Assembly (NCBI RefSeq): GCF_040183065.1
Contig: NC_091132.1
Coordinates: 158,384,102 to 158,448,101 of the forward strand
DNA length: 64,000 nt
Direction: 5' to 3'
Origin: Periplaneta americana
Lineage: Eukaryota; Arthropoda; Insecta; Blattodea; Blattidae
The position numbers were made by a program, and so were the translations under genes. Positions 46,401 to 55,485 of this stretch are shown piece by piece. The notes below the pieces were generated by a model. That model did no database searches. It saw nothing but the letters and a program-made list of their open reading frames with translations, and was not told the DNA's origin. The stretch's first letter is position 1. The number at the start of each line of letters is the position of its first letter.

Positions 46401-49400
46401 GAAGGGCACAGAGGGTACACGCAATCAACTTAGAGGAATGATTTACTACATAACCGGCCACATAATACACTAAACATGTCAATCAACGCAGCAGGAGTGG
46501 TATTCACCAAATCGGGCACAGCATTTTCCCAGTATTGACCATGTATTTTTTCACGGACAACATTTTTTCCTTTTATACAGGTTTCTACAGGTGGTGACAG
46601 GATTTTTTCTCGTTGCCAAACTTTCAGAACGGCCCCAAGGTTCGCTCAGCCTCCTATAAAACTGAGTACCGGGTTTTTCCGGGGGTAAAAGGCGGTCAGA
46701 GCGCGGTGCTGACCACACACCTCATTCTAGTGACGAGGTCATGGAAAGCATGGGGCTCTACCTCCATGCCCCCCAAGTGCCTTCATGGCATGTTACGGGG
46801 ATACCTTTACCTTTACCTTTTATACAGGTTTCTACAGACTTCCTTACTGTCTTGTTGAGTAATTCCACATTTCGCGCTAATGTTCGTATTTGGTTCACAA
46901 CGATGTGAGTAGTTCATCATCACTTTTCGTTTCAGAGTTTCCAGCAATATTAAGAAGGATCTGCTTCATAGTAAATGCATATGGAGGAAATCTATCGTCG
47001 AAGAATGGTCATCTGAACTGAGTGAAGACAAAATTCCGAAGTGATGTTCCAAGGGGTCTTGGGCGAGTTTCCCTGTTAGGATATATTTATATCCTTTGCT
47101 CCGGAGCCATCACTCATTTCTGCAAGGTTACTAGACTACTAAACATTGTTGTAGCAGACGAAAATGTGTTGGTTGTAGTTGTGAGACACAAGAAAATCAG
47201 TAAGGAATTAGTGATCAGAAGAGTCTTTATAAACAGCCTTAGCAGAAATGTGCGAATTTAATGCAGCGGCAATAAGTTTAAATGCCTTGTAAATTCTTCA
47301 GTGCCCTCACTGCCTTTGAAACCCGATGACCCTAATTCTCGATAAAATTTGGGGCCTTTGGCGACACTGTTGCTAAAGAGTTGGAACACGAGTCTGGTGG
47401 CATCCATTCTCTTAAAGGACGAGAGATATAAATGAGCTGTTGTCAAACTTGGGACAAACCCTACACATTCGCATATCCAGATAAGTCTTCCTTAAAAAGT
47501 CTCCTATAAAAACTAAAATTGATATTTTTCTCCTTGCATGAGAGTTCGATTTTATCATGGAAATAATTTCTTATGCATTTCAGTATGTGCACAAAATCTG
47601 AGAATGCCTGTATCTTTCTTTTTGTCGTCGAATGGATTAGGAATATAGTATTATGCTGGAAATTTTTTTCCATTGATTTCTAAGACTTCCAGACCTTTCT
47701 ATTTGTTTGGCTACCATCACAAGTGAAACCGACTACTCTCGTCCCAACTGCTTCTAATTGTAGTAGGCCTATAACTTGTACAAGAATTTTAGCGAGAATG
47801 TCACCTGGAGTAGAGTTTCTGCTAGCGTAAATAGCAATTGGTTGAATCCAATCTTGCATAAATACTAATGCATGATTTGCTAATTGTTTCTTTTGGACAT
47901 CAGATGTGAGATCTCCGAAATCAACAAACACGTCCACTTGAAGGGAATATTTAAAAAAAATTGAATTTCTTCTCTGAATTTGATCTCATCGAATATTACC
48001 ACTCCGTAACGTTTATTTTCATATATTTCATCATTTCGGTAAATTAGGGAAAATGTGAGGTACAACTCTTGGTTGTAATTTTCAATGCACTCGTGGTATT
48101 GCTGTCTTATAACGTTTTATATTAAATCAGTCTGATCGGTTATTTACCGAAAGCTGCCTATCTTTCCGCGGAATCGCTCTGGCCCACTTTCCAAACTCAT
48201 CTTTTTCTTTGGGAGATGAAAAGAAATATCTTGTTACACTGTTTCTATTGTATTCTGATCTACAACCCGGAACAAAACTGTACGGAATTTTTGTAATTAT
48301 TTTGTAAACCACCACACAATATTCTTTTGCCACTGGTTAATTCAAAGCACAACAAATTGAAGACATCTACATAACTCTCAACAACAAAGCATATTAACAA
48401 CCCCTAGCATCTTTCATCATTAAACGAGCAAGATATATATTTTCGAGGTACCTGACTTAAGACAACAGATGGATCGTAGCGATCGAAGCGCCACTAGTTC
48501 AGGTACGCCACCGACAATGGGGAAGTACAGAAGTGCGTACACTATTTCTTCTATTCGTCCTGGTTTTTATGATGCGTTACGTATTAGGTTAGTTTAGGAT
48601 TTTAGTGACAGGTTAGGTTAGTTTAGATTTTTATGATGCGAAGCATAATTATCTGTGACAGATTAGGTTAGTTTAGGGTTTTGGTTAGGTTAGGTTTTGG
48701 TTACTTTAGGGTTTTACGCTAGGTTAGGATTTTAGTTAGGTTAGGTTAGTTTAGGGTTTTGGTTAGGTTAGGGTTTCAGTTAGGTTAGGTTAGGATTTTA
48801 GTTAGGCCAGGTTAGTTTAGGGTTTTGGTTAGGGTAGGTTAGGTGATGTTAGGTTAGGGTTTTGGTTAGGTTAGTTTAGGTTAGGTTAGGATTTTGGTTA
48901 GGTTAGTTTAGGGTTTTGGTTAGGTTAGTTTAGGGTTTTGGTTAGGTTAGGTTAGGATTTTGTTTAGGTTAGTTTAGGGTTTTAGTTAGGTTAGGTTAGG
49001 ATTTTGGTTAGGTTAGGTTAGGTTAGGTTAGTTTAGGGTTTAGGTTAGGTTAGTTTAGGTTTTTATGATGCGTTAGATAGTTTTAGCTTTTTTATGCCTT
49101 GTGTAGGCAACTCTGTGGCAGGTTAGGTTGGGTTAGGTTAGGATTTTAGTGAGAAGTTGGGTTAGGTTAGTTTACGCTTTTTTATGCTTTGCATATACGA
49201 AACTGTGCAAGGTTAGGTTAGGATAGTTTAGGTTTTAGTGACAGGTTAGATTAGTTTAGGATTTTAGTGACAGGTTAGGTTAGTTTAGACTTTTATGATG
49301 CGTTAGGTTAGTTTAGGTTAGGTTTTTGTAGGCTTTTATTTGCTATAAGCTTTATTTTTCTTTCAGACAGTCTGAATCGCTGTTACAAGAACGAACCTAG

Positions 49401-51078
49401 AATTGGAGGGCCGAATCATATAGTAGAAATTGATGAATGCAAGATTGGACTTAGAAAATTTGAGGCTGGTGGTCTTATTGTGGAGGGTTCTTGGGTTTTG
49501 GGCATGATAGATCGTGAGACGAAGGAAGTGCGATTGGAGATTTGTCCGAATAATAAGAGGGACAAGGATACTTTGCTTGGTCTTATTCGGAAACATGTCG
49601 CCGCTCAAACCACAATAATGACGGACTGCTGGAAGGGATATGAAGGCCTGGATGTTAACAATTTCCGTCATTTGACTGTGAATCAGAGCCTCAACTTTGT
49701 TGATCCGGAAAGCGGTGCATGCACGAATTTGATCGAAAACGCAAGCGATTGAGTGTGGCTGTCGTAAAGTAGTGATTTTTTGTTTTTTACGTTGGCAGTT
49801 GAAGTGCGTCATTGTCTATCATAATGGCGGGCTTCGAAAGAAAGTTCAGTTGTGAAATGTATGTGTTTATTGTAGTATTATATGCTCTAGTTGAGTGTTT
49901 TTCAGTGCGTATTGAATTAATAATAGTTCTGCGTTCTTCACATTACATCGCATCGTGTGTTTCATATGACTAAAATCGTTTCAATGACTAGAAAACAGAA
50001 CGTTTGCACTCACATTACGTTGGACGTGTCATTTCACAGGTAATTTGCCACATATCTCTACAATTACTTTACTTGTAACAATTACCAATAGGATGCTTAA
50101 GTTTTAAAATGCATCTCCACAAAAAATTCCATCAAATTCGCTTTGTAATTCGAACATTTTGTATTGCAAAATCGTCGGAATCCGCTCAATCCTCGTTTCA
50201 CCTGAAATTATTCACCTTTTCATCATATTATCGTTTAAGAATATTACGAAACAAAAACTGACCGACGGGATCATCTTGGCTGGATGCTTATGCGCGAATT
50301 TGGTTAATAAAAACGTAAACTAACCAAACCTAACCTTCGTATATGCAAGATGTGTAACCGAAGCAAGAAGGGATCTTCTTGATTTTATCTGTAATGTACA
50401 CACGAAAATAAATTCAAGTAAGAATCATACTGCCACTGCACGAGAGGTCCACGCATGCGTCACAGCAAAACTGTTCCTGTCGCGAGTCTTTCATTTAAGA
50501 TACGTAATCAACTCGCAATATTTACGCAAATACATCCTAACGCTAACAGTGATCCCATCAATCAGTAATTACATAACGAAAGGTAGAGAGAAAAAAAAAA
50601 TTATCCTTCTAACAACGCCACAGATCAACATCATGTCCTTATGTTGGTGACATCATGTATTAGTTAAATTTGGTCGTAACCGTAACGGCACGGTTCAAAG
50701 CTACCGCAGCAAATTGTCCAGTTTAGTGCAAATAATTGCTTTTCTGCAATTCTCCATCATGATGCAAGGTTATGACCACAGACTAGTTGAACTTCATATC
50801 AAAAAAATGTCTTCCTACGTGCAAGCTCCAACCACGCACAATTCATACCACCAGCCCAAACGATGACGACTGATACCACACAAATACGGCATGTGACTCT
50901 AATTTAACCTGCTGAATATAAAGTGTAAAGTGTAAATATTTCTTGCACTGTTAAACAAACAAATAAACAAAATATATAGTGAGCCTTTTCAGTTTACCTC
51001 TGACAAAAAGTTGGTCTCCCCTATTTCGTATGTGTCATCATGTGAATCACCGTCTAGTTCCATCTTGATGATATCCAT
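18446..51078 (-). CDS. C2H2 zinc-finger protein with 30 finger modules (four coding exons)
   Basis: Predicted CDS joins 51078..50998, 36597..36460, 29437..29355 and 21086..18446: 2943 nt, 980 residues plus stop. All borders are GT/AG and the phases agree (0, 0, then a serine codon split AG/C). Residues 1-100 are acidic and repeat short KxE/VK motifs ([40 protein letters not shown]). No ZAD, KRAB or BTB domain is visible. From about residue 143 come 30 modules of 28 residues with C-x2-C-x12-H-x3-H spacing and TGERP/TGDRP linkers; module 3 has lost two ligands (DVRGKCF, HASKY). Multi-finger proteins of this kind bind DNA in the nucleus, usually as regulators; the target is unknown. The promoter and 5' UTR are not located, but TTTCTTTCAG just before the ATG suggests an upstream non-coding exon. 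Confidence 0.88.
21167..22146. mobile_element. pogo-type TIR element with TA duplication, containing a LINE 3' end
   Basis: CAGTGAAACCTCTCCTTACG at the left and CAGAGGTTACACTG at the right are inverted repeats flanked by TA. Inside, about 21780..21971 looks like a LINE 3' end (AGAGAAGGCCGTATGGCCTT, CTGCCAGGTTAAATAAAT) with an ATT-repeat tail. No transposase remains. Confidence 0.75.
22147..22506. other. Unannotated AT-rich intron sequence
   Basis: Short (TA)n run at 22147..22160; nothing else recognised. Confidence 0.4.
22507..23116 (-). mobile_element. Long-TIR element with a mariner-like C-terminal relic
   Basis: About 120 bp at the left (ACAAGCAAACATTCTGATGG ... ACCGCAATTACGAG) recurs inverted at the right (CTCGTAATTGCGGTCAAGTG ... 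AGAACATTTGCTTGTGG). Between them the minus strand reads [20 protein letters not shown], the pattern ending mariner transposases, followed by an in-frame stop. Catalytic residues are missing. Superfamily call is tentative. Confidence 0.55.
23250..24990 (-). pseudogene. Decayed LINE: reverse transcriptase tail plus RNase H
   Basis: Reading leftward, [20 protein letters not shown] matches the region after the RT catalytic core. Further down, [20 protein letters not shown] matches the RNase H motif (HxGxxGNExADxLAxxG), followed by [13 protein letters not shown]. Numerous stops and shifts separate the pieces. RNase H after RT suggests the Jockey/I group. It lies in intron 3 of the zinc-finger gene on the same strand. 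Confidence 0.65.
25172..25402. repeat. Palindromic MITE-like repeat, arms of about 92 bp
   Basis: The left arm (25172..25263) and right arm (25310..25402) are near inverse copies, for example TACAGCGCAAAGTAGCAATT against AATTGCTACTTTGCGCTGTA. The loop is about 46 bp. Could extrude a strong hairpin. No target duplication was resolved. Confidence 0.85.
25403..26629. other. Unannotated AT-rich stretch, possible Helitron 5' part
   Basis: TATAATTTGAACTCGTAATG at 25859 resembles the start of many insect Helitrons, but I could not fix a 5' TC terminus. 25940..26600 has no coding signal. Confidence 0.35.
26630..27010 (+). pseudogene. Helitron helicase N-terminal (Helitron_like_N) fragment
   Basis: The frame to 26925 reads [20 protein letters not shown], then [20 protein letters not shown] and [19 protein letters not shown], the hallmark order of the Helitron N-terminal/Rep region. 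A stop follows NPK, and after a frameshift the reading resumes as [18 protein letters not shown], also expected. The HUH motif region and helicase are absent, so this is a rolling-circle transposon relic. Confidence 0.8.
27011..28419. repeat. Unclassified stretch bounded in part by an inverted repeat
   Basis: AGCGAATAGGGATTATAAAG near 27640 recurs inverted near 28352..28380 (CTTTATAATCCCTATTCGCT). The 0.7 kb between may be a TIR element. The frames at 27467..27804 show no domain. No target duplication found. Confidence 0.4.
28420..29110. repeat. Cluster of three tRNA-like modules, one inverted
   Basis: Minus-strand module at 28556..28475 (GGCATAGCTCAGTGGTCAGA, GGATTCGATCC). Plus-strand modules near 28620..28680 (GTCAGAGCGCTTGGTAAGGA, GTTCGATCCCC) and 28970..29025 (GGCGTAGCTCAGTGGTCACA, GGGTTCGATC). 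The plus modules are followed by the same segment (GACAAATTAATAAATCTACA). Adjacent text (CCTTCCTCCTTCAATGTTTC) recurs inverted. These are SINE-like repeats, not functional tRNA genes: acceptor stems do not pair. Confidence 0.7.
29355..29437 (-). CDS. Zinc-finger gene, coding exon 3
   Basis: TTACTTTTCCAG precedes 29437 and GTGAGAGT follows 29355. The 83 nt read [20 protein letters not shown] and continue to ACTGAGAG, leaving two bases that combine with C of the last exon to give serine. Acidic, no domain. Phase fit on both sides is the main evidence. Confidence 0.85.
29438..29925. other. Intron 2 sequence, nothing recognised
   Basis: No coding signal or known repeat seen before the Harbinger-like element. 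Confidence 0.4.
30235..30340 (+). mobile_element. tRNA(Leu)-like SINE head inside the Harbinger-type element
   Basis: GGCGTCGCAGTCTAAGGCAT (A box) and GGTTCGAGTCC (B box) with a long variable arm between, as in leucine tRNAs, then AAGAAATTTTCTCATG. Short; ends not resolved. Confidence 0.55.
30330..30530 (+). pseudogene. MADF-domain fragment
   Basis: The frame reads [20 protein letters not shown], then [14 protein letters not shown] and [13 protein letters not shown], matching the three-helix MADF pattern (start tyrosines/tryptophan, D-x-x-Y-x-x-K, V-x-x-K-x-K-x-L). Its 5' end is replaced by the SINE head and the C-terminus drifts into non-homologous sequence. Confidence 0.6.
31780..32036 (+). 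mobile_element. SINE nested in the hAT-like element, 9-bp duplication
   Basis: tRNA-like head with GGTCTGAGTTCGATTCCCGG, body TGAGCAAATGATGGGTAACT, tail CTAAATAACCTAGATGTTGA. TTACACTAG flanks both sides (31771..31779, 32037..32045). Confidence 0.85.
32346..32389. repeat. (ATT)n microsatellite
   Basis: About 14 units, inside the hAT-like element. Confidence 0.9.
33328..34437 (-). pseudogene. RTE-like LINE, 5'-truncated, reverse transcriptase and C-terminus
   Basis: Minus frame 34434..33886 contains [40 protein letters not shown], and the catalytic [13 protein letters not shown]. Frame 33715..33482 carries [20 protein letters not shown] and [20 protein letters not shown]. Frameshifts and a stop separate them. 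The 3' end is a GTAA-type tail next to an ATT microsatellite (33289..33327). Same family as 37011..37566 and 37567..42452. Confidence 0.88.
34649..34692. repeat. (TA)n microsatellite
   Basis: About 22 TA units. Confidence 0.95.
34959..35649 (+). mobile_element. LINE 3' fragment inserted in the fold-back element
   Basis: ATATACTCGAAGT flanks it (34946..34958 and 35650..35662), an exact 13-bp duplication. It ends in a GATGAAATAAATAAA tail. The 5' part (AAATTAGATGGGAATAGAAA) has no clear ORF. A microsatellite lies at 35200..35250 and a SINE at 35268..35524. Confidence 0.75.
35268..35524 (-). mobile_element. SINE with 12-bp target duplication, innermost of three nested insertions
   Basis: Reverse orientation: CTAGGTTATTTAGCGTCTGA tail part, then GGGTTGAGGGAAAATCCCGG and the tRNA-like end GGGATTCGAACCCAGGCCAC. 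CAGAGGATACTT flanks both sides (35256..35267, 35525..35536). Confidence 0.88.
36460..36597 (-). CDS. Zinc-finger gene, coding exon 2
   Basis: TTTTATTCTGTAG precedes 36597 and GTAAGT follows 36460. The 46 codons read [30 protein letters not shown] and [10 protein letters not shown]. Both borders are phase 0, fitting exon 1 (ends LSE) and exon 3 (starts EDL). The VKPEIK/VVKSG motifs resemble SUMO-type psi-K-x-E sites, an inference only. Confidence 0.85.
36598..37010. other. Intron 1 sequence, nothing recognised
   Basis: No ORF or repeat identified before the LINE tail at 37011. Confidence 0.4.
37011..37566 (-). pseudogene. RTE-like LINE, 3' end only
   Basis: Minus frame 37432..37076 carries [40 protein letters not shown] and [33 protein letters not shown]-type tail at 37011. 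It meets the plus-strand copy of the same family head to head at about 37566. Confidence 0.88.
38362..38432 (+). other. tRNA-like module in the left arm
   Basis: CTCGTAGACCAGCGGTAGAG (A-box-like) and GTCGTGGGTTCGGGCC (B-box-like). Stem pairing is poor; not a functional tRNA. Confidence 0.55.
38450..38640. repeat. Degenerate ~60-bp tandem repeat, left block
   Basis: Units share TTATCGTTCTTTAGCGATAT, then AATATTCAA and TATCATTTATATTCTG. The same unit recurs in 39130..39430, on the other side of a core of about 490 bp. Confidence 0.7.
39130..39430. repeat. Degenerate ~60-bp tandem repeat, right block
   Basis: Five or so units, for example AATAATATTCAAGTTATTTA and TATCGTTCTTTAGCGAT. Not coding. 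Confidence 0.7.
39505..39582 (-). other. tRNA-like module, internal
   Basis: CTCTCGTAGCTCAGCGGACG and CAGGTTCAATTCCTCGTTAC match A and B boxes well. The acceptor arms do not pair convincingly, so probably a SINE-type head. Confidence 0.6.
39842..40459 (+). pseudogene. Chimeric ORF: LINE C-terminus fused to a Tc1-like transposase tail
   Basis: A 205-codon open frame. The first 150 or so residues match an RTE-like LINE C-terminus ([71 protein letters not shown]). After [10 protein letters not shown] the remainder ([27 protein letters not shown]) looks like the C-terminal helices of a Tc1 transposase. The fusion is probably a chance product of LINE insertion next to the transposase end. Expression is unknown. 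Confidence 0.65.
40745..40812 (-). other. tRNA-like module in the right arm
   Basis: On the minus strand GATAGCATAATGGTAGCG and GGTCCTGCGTTCAACTAC resemble A and B boxes. It sits symmetrically to the module at 38362. Confidence 0.5.
42560..42805. repeat. Copy of an unclassified interspersed repeat
   Basis: Parallels the body of the hAT-like element at 31650..32170 with its SINE removed: AGCCAGGAGATAACGGACTA against AGCCAGGAGATAATGGGGTA, and ATATCGTCAAATGAGATGTA against ATATCGTCAAGTGAGATGTA. No ends resolved. Confidence 0.65.
42983..43417. repeat. Purine-only minisatellite (GA, GAAA, GGAGGGAGGAAGGAAGGAACGAA)
   Basis: Begins as (GA)n, then alternates (GAAA)n blocks with GGAGGGAGGAAGGAAGGAA cores for about 435 bp. 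The plus strand is almost only A and G, with occasional AACGAA. A lysine/glutamate/arginine frame across it is an artefact. Confidence 0.97.
43418..44738. other. Intron 1 sequence with a 50-bp tandem duplication
   Basis: 43662..43711 and 43712..43761 are two copies of a 50-bp unit beginning CTTTCCACCTGTTTCATTAT, differing at three positions. The rest shows no gene or recognised repeat. Confidence 0.6.
44936..49752 (+). CDS. Merlin transposase, two exons (44936..45200, 49367..49752)
   Basis: Exon 1 carries [20 protein letters not shown], a zinc-ribbon start, and ends at AGAG/GTAAGA. Exon 2 follows TTTTTCTTTCAG. The split codon (G/AC, aspartate) keeps the frame, giving about 216 residues. Catalytic-type residues are visible in [22 protein letters not shown] and TNLIEN, consistent with the DDE fold of IS1595/ISXO2 transposases that cut and paste DNA. 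The frame stops six residues after NLIE, so the usual C-terminal helices are missing; an internal deletion or a further intron could explain it. A downstream ATG (MAAVGDRIN) is an alternative start. The 4.2-kb intron is mostly TTAGG-like minisatellite plus the nested P element. Possibly inactive. Confidence 0.75.
45238..45631. repeat. TTAGG-rich minisatellite, left block
   Basis: Units of about 29 bp around GTGACAGGTTAGGTTAGTTT and AGGATTTTA. Continues after the P element at 48570..49330; the two blocks were one array. Confidence 0.9.
46591..46815 (+). mobile_element. Short retroelement with 22-bp target duplication and (CCTTTA)n tail
   Basis: The duplication (CCTTTTATACAGGTTTCTAC plus AG) is at 46569..46590 and 46816..46837. 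The insert starts GTGGTGACAGGATTTTTTCT and ends TACCTTTACCTTTA. No clear tRNA boxes; either a non-tRNA SINE or a 5'-truncated LINE 3' end. Confidence 0.85.
46950..48333 (-). pseudogene. P-type (THAP) transposase, decayed but in order
   Basis: From 48333: a THAP start ([30 protein letters not shown]) with the first zinc cysteine replaced by serine. Then [15 protein letters not shown]. Core: [54 protein letters not shown]. Next [40 protein letters not shown], and near 47080 [20 protein letters not shown]. All parts of a THAP9/P transposase appear in correct order, broken by several stops and shifts. Confidence 0.85.
48570..49330. repeat. TTAGG-rich minisatellite, right block
   Basis: Mixtures of GTTAGGTTAGGTTAG, TTTAGGGTTTTGGTTAGG and GTGACAGGTTAGGTTAG. 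About 30-bp periodicity, degenerate. It fills the end of the Merlin intron up to 36 bp before the acceptor. Confidence 0.92.
50203..50997. other. Intron 1 sequence next to coding exon 1
   Basis: Nothing recognised. Confidence 0.4.
50998..51078 (-). CDS. Zinc-finger gene, first coding exon
   Basis: ATG at 51078. The 27 codons read [20 protein letters not shown] then ETNFLSE, with the donor GAG/GTAAAC. TTTCTTTCAGTTTTG just upstream looks like an acceptor, so transcription probably starts in a non-coding exon to the right. The MDIIKxE opening is typical of cockroach zinc-finger proteins as I recall them. Confidence 0.82.
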
Positions 51079-51374
51079 CAAAACTGAAAGAAAGAGTTCC
51101 ATAATTAACAGTCATTGACACAAACACAGCTGTCAGGAAATCTTATTTCCATTTACTATCACATATCTAATTTAAATTTCAAAAGATCTCGGTAACTAAT
51201 AATGTTGTTACACAGTAATATGAATTTTAGTATAGGCCTATGTTTAATTTTGACGAAAAATCCACTACATTTATTATATGTTGAGACAATATAGGCTCCT
51301 GAACTTAAAGTAGGCCTACATAAACCCTTCTATAATAATGACTTTACAATTTTTATGACTAAATTAAATGTTAT
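51079..51374. other. Upstream flank of the zinc-finger coding region
   Basis: No TATA-type promoter or recognised repeat identified with confidence. Confidence 0.35.
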
Positions 51375-51630
51375 ATTGTAATTGGTTATTTGATGACTTT
51401 TTTTTTTTCAATTGCTATGGTTATATAGCGTCTGAATGAGATGAAGTTCATATTAGAGAATTGAGTCCAGGATCCAGCGCCGAAAGTTACCTAGCATTTG
51501 ATTTTAATGGGTTGAGGGAAAACCTCGGAAAAATGCCTAACCCAGGTAACATGTCCCAACCAGGATTTGAACCGGGCCCGCTTGTTTCACTGTCAGGAAT
51601 CCTAACCATAACTCCACAACAGTGGACTAG
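51375..51630 (-). mobile_element. Old SINE (common family)
   Basis: TATAGCGTCTGAATGAGATG, AGCGCCGAAAGTTACCTAGC, GGGTTGAGGGAAAACCTCGG and the tRNA-like end CCAGGATTTGAACCGGGCCC, all diverged. No target duplication resolved. Confidence 0.8.
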
Positions 51631-52210
51631 GCATATTATTCCCATTTTATTGCAATATATATATCCTGATATACTTATTATAATTGCACACGCATTTTCA
51701 CAATTTTTTTTTTTGTTTATAATTTCAGTGTTTAACAACCACACTTTAGCCATGCCCATTTATTTCTGTCTCTTTTCAAAGCTGGAAGATAAACTGAATT
51801 GGATTCAAACGTTTTCACACAGGACTACTCTAAAAATGAATACAAGCCTAACGCGTTGAATTCAGCTTGGGACACTACTAATCAGAAATCTTGTAATCCA
51901 ATCCAATATGAACATTTTAAGAATATCAGACTTCGTAGATCCATAATGGACATTTTAAGAATATTAGATTTTTCGTGGAATAATAAAAAAAATTGATATA
52001 CCGGTACTCTATGTAAAAGCCTAAGAAATGGTCTCAACGTTCCTTCTTTGGTAATGTTTTTGTAGCCATATTCTAGTACTAGCATAACGCAACTGGACTT
52101 CCTGAATGATTGAAAATTTGAGAAACGAGAACAGTAAAATCTGTCACTGCTACAATGATAATAACTGACTATGGAGTTGTTGCTCCCACGGCATTCTTGA
52201 TTCTAATAAT
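51631..52210. other. Unannotated AT-rich stretch
   Basis: A short internal duplication (CATTTTAAGAATAT near 51914 and 51952). No gene. Confidence 0.4.
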
Positions 52211-54318
<2,108 letters not shown>

Positions 54319-54804
54319 ACACATTGTGAAACATAAAGATAATGCAAAATATAAATTATATTAGCTTTATAAGTAAATATGTATTTACATATAAATCCTT
54401 TCCCTGCTAATAATGTTAAATAGAAGAATCAACTATCAAGCCTGATAAAATAGTTACTACAATAAAATTAGACCCCCACTGTACTTTCTCTGTTGTCACG
54501 GATTTTGAAACATATCCAGTTTCTAGTCTATTTTTGCAACAAATAAAATGCTTGTAATTTGTGGTTTCAAAATACACTTCAATATAATTCTACTATTTTT
54601 AATACCAGTACCGTGTTGCTTCTATACCCCTGTATCCTCTTATATAAATACGAAATACATATGCTGCAGTGTAAGACATAAATATTATGAGTAGACCTAC
54701 TTGGAAGATGTAACAAAGAAAATAAGGTCAAAATAGTGTATCCACCAGCCACTGAACGAATATTCCACACTTCTATCACTGCCAATGTGACGCTATAAAC
54801 AAAT
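54319..54804. other. Unannotated AT-rich stretch
   Basis: Nothing recognised; the frame at 54579..54785 has no domain. Confidence 0.4.
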
Positions 54805-55190
54805 TTTCGGTAAATTTTCAGTATACGGATTCCTCACTGACAATTATTTCTTGAAATACTAAAAAGAGCAGATTTGTCTGCGTTTGTCAAATGCGCATCG
54901 TCATGCTTACGAAAAGGCACTTTTTAGTGTCAACAATTTATTTTGTGTGCACAAGGTTCCAATTCTGAAGTAAGAGGGGAAAGGAAGAAATCCGTGGATT
55001 TAACCAATCCGTGTTCTGAAATTTATTCGAAATGAGTGATGATAATGATGTAATAATTCTGTATAATATATATTACAACAAGAATTTTAATGTGTTGTAG
55101 TTGTGATAAAAGCATTGATACTGCTCTGTTTAGTATTTTAAGATATATTTGTCAGTGAGGAATCCATATATTGAAATTTTCCCCCCATTT
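54805..55190. repeat. MITE-like element with about 60-bp inverted ends
   Basis: GGATTCCTCACTGACAATTA near 54827 recurs inverted near 55150 (TATTTGTCAGTGAGGAATCC), with matching flanks AAATTTTCAGTATA/TATATTGAAATTTT. Non-coding loop of about 260 bp. Confidence 0.75.
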
Positions 55191-55485
55191 CATACACTAC
55201 AGCTACACGAAAACCCGTACACATAGTCACCTTAGAACACGACATAACTCGTCACAGATACACATCACAAACAGTGTGGCTCATTGAATTGGTGTGCAAC
55301 TAGAAAATGGATTCCAGACCTGCCATCTATTCGCAATATAAATAGAAAACGCAGAGTGGAGTGGTTGGGCAGTGGATACACATACAGTACATGATTTTTT
55401 ACTTTATCCATAACTACTTCTAGTTATATTATTTTAATGTACCGAAGTACATATGATATTTCCATGCAGATATTCTGCGTCATCA

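Larger units (their letters stand above)
45640..48562 (-). mobile_element. P-type element, 2.9 kb, 31-bp TIRs, 8-bp target duplication
   Basis: Left end CAGGACGAATAGAAGAAATA continues to GTGTACGCACT. The exact inverse ends at 48562; identity covers 31 bp. GGTTTTTA precedes the left end (45632..45639) and follows the right end with one G shared. Uninterrupted array copies (GGTTTTTATGATGCG) show the empty site. Length, 31-bp TIR and 8-bp duplication match the classical P element layout. The transposase runs on the minus strand. Confidence 0.85.
44739..50202 (+). mobile_element. Merlin-type DNA transposon, 5.5 kb including nested P element
   Basis: Ends GGTTAAACGAGGATTGAGCG and CGCTCAATCCTCGTTTCACC (19 of 20 inverted). 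TGAAATTA abuts both ends (44731..44738, 50203..50210), an exact 8-bp duplication. It encodes an IS1016/ISXO2-type transposase in two exons. Merlin elements are known for 8-9 bp duplications. It sits in intron 1 of the zinc-finger gene on the opposite strand. Confidence 0.88.

Noticed and set aside
47022..47261. Plus-strand 79-codon ORF
   Set aside because: Antisense to the P-type transposase C-terminal region; no domain.
48570..49330. A true telomere or chromosome end
   Set aside because: The TTAGG units are degenerate, about 30-bp composite repeats, and are bounded by unique coding sequence on both sides.
51461..51859. ORFs over SINEs (also 7769..7957, 56762..57079, 56723..56950, 12991..13272)
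   Set aside because: They follow SINE consensus text, not protein conservation.
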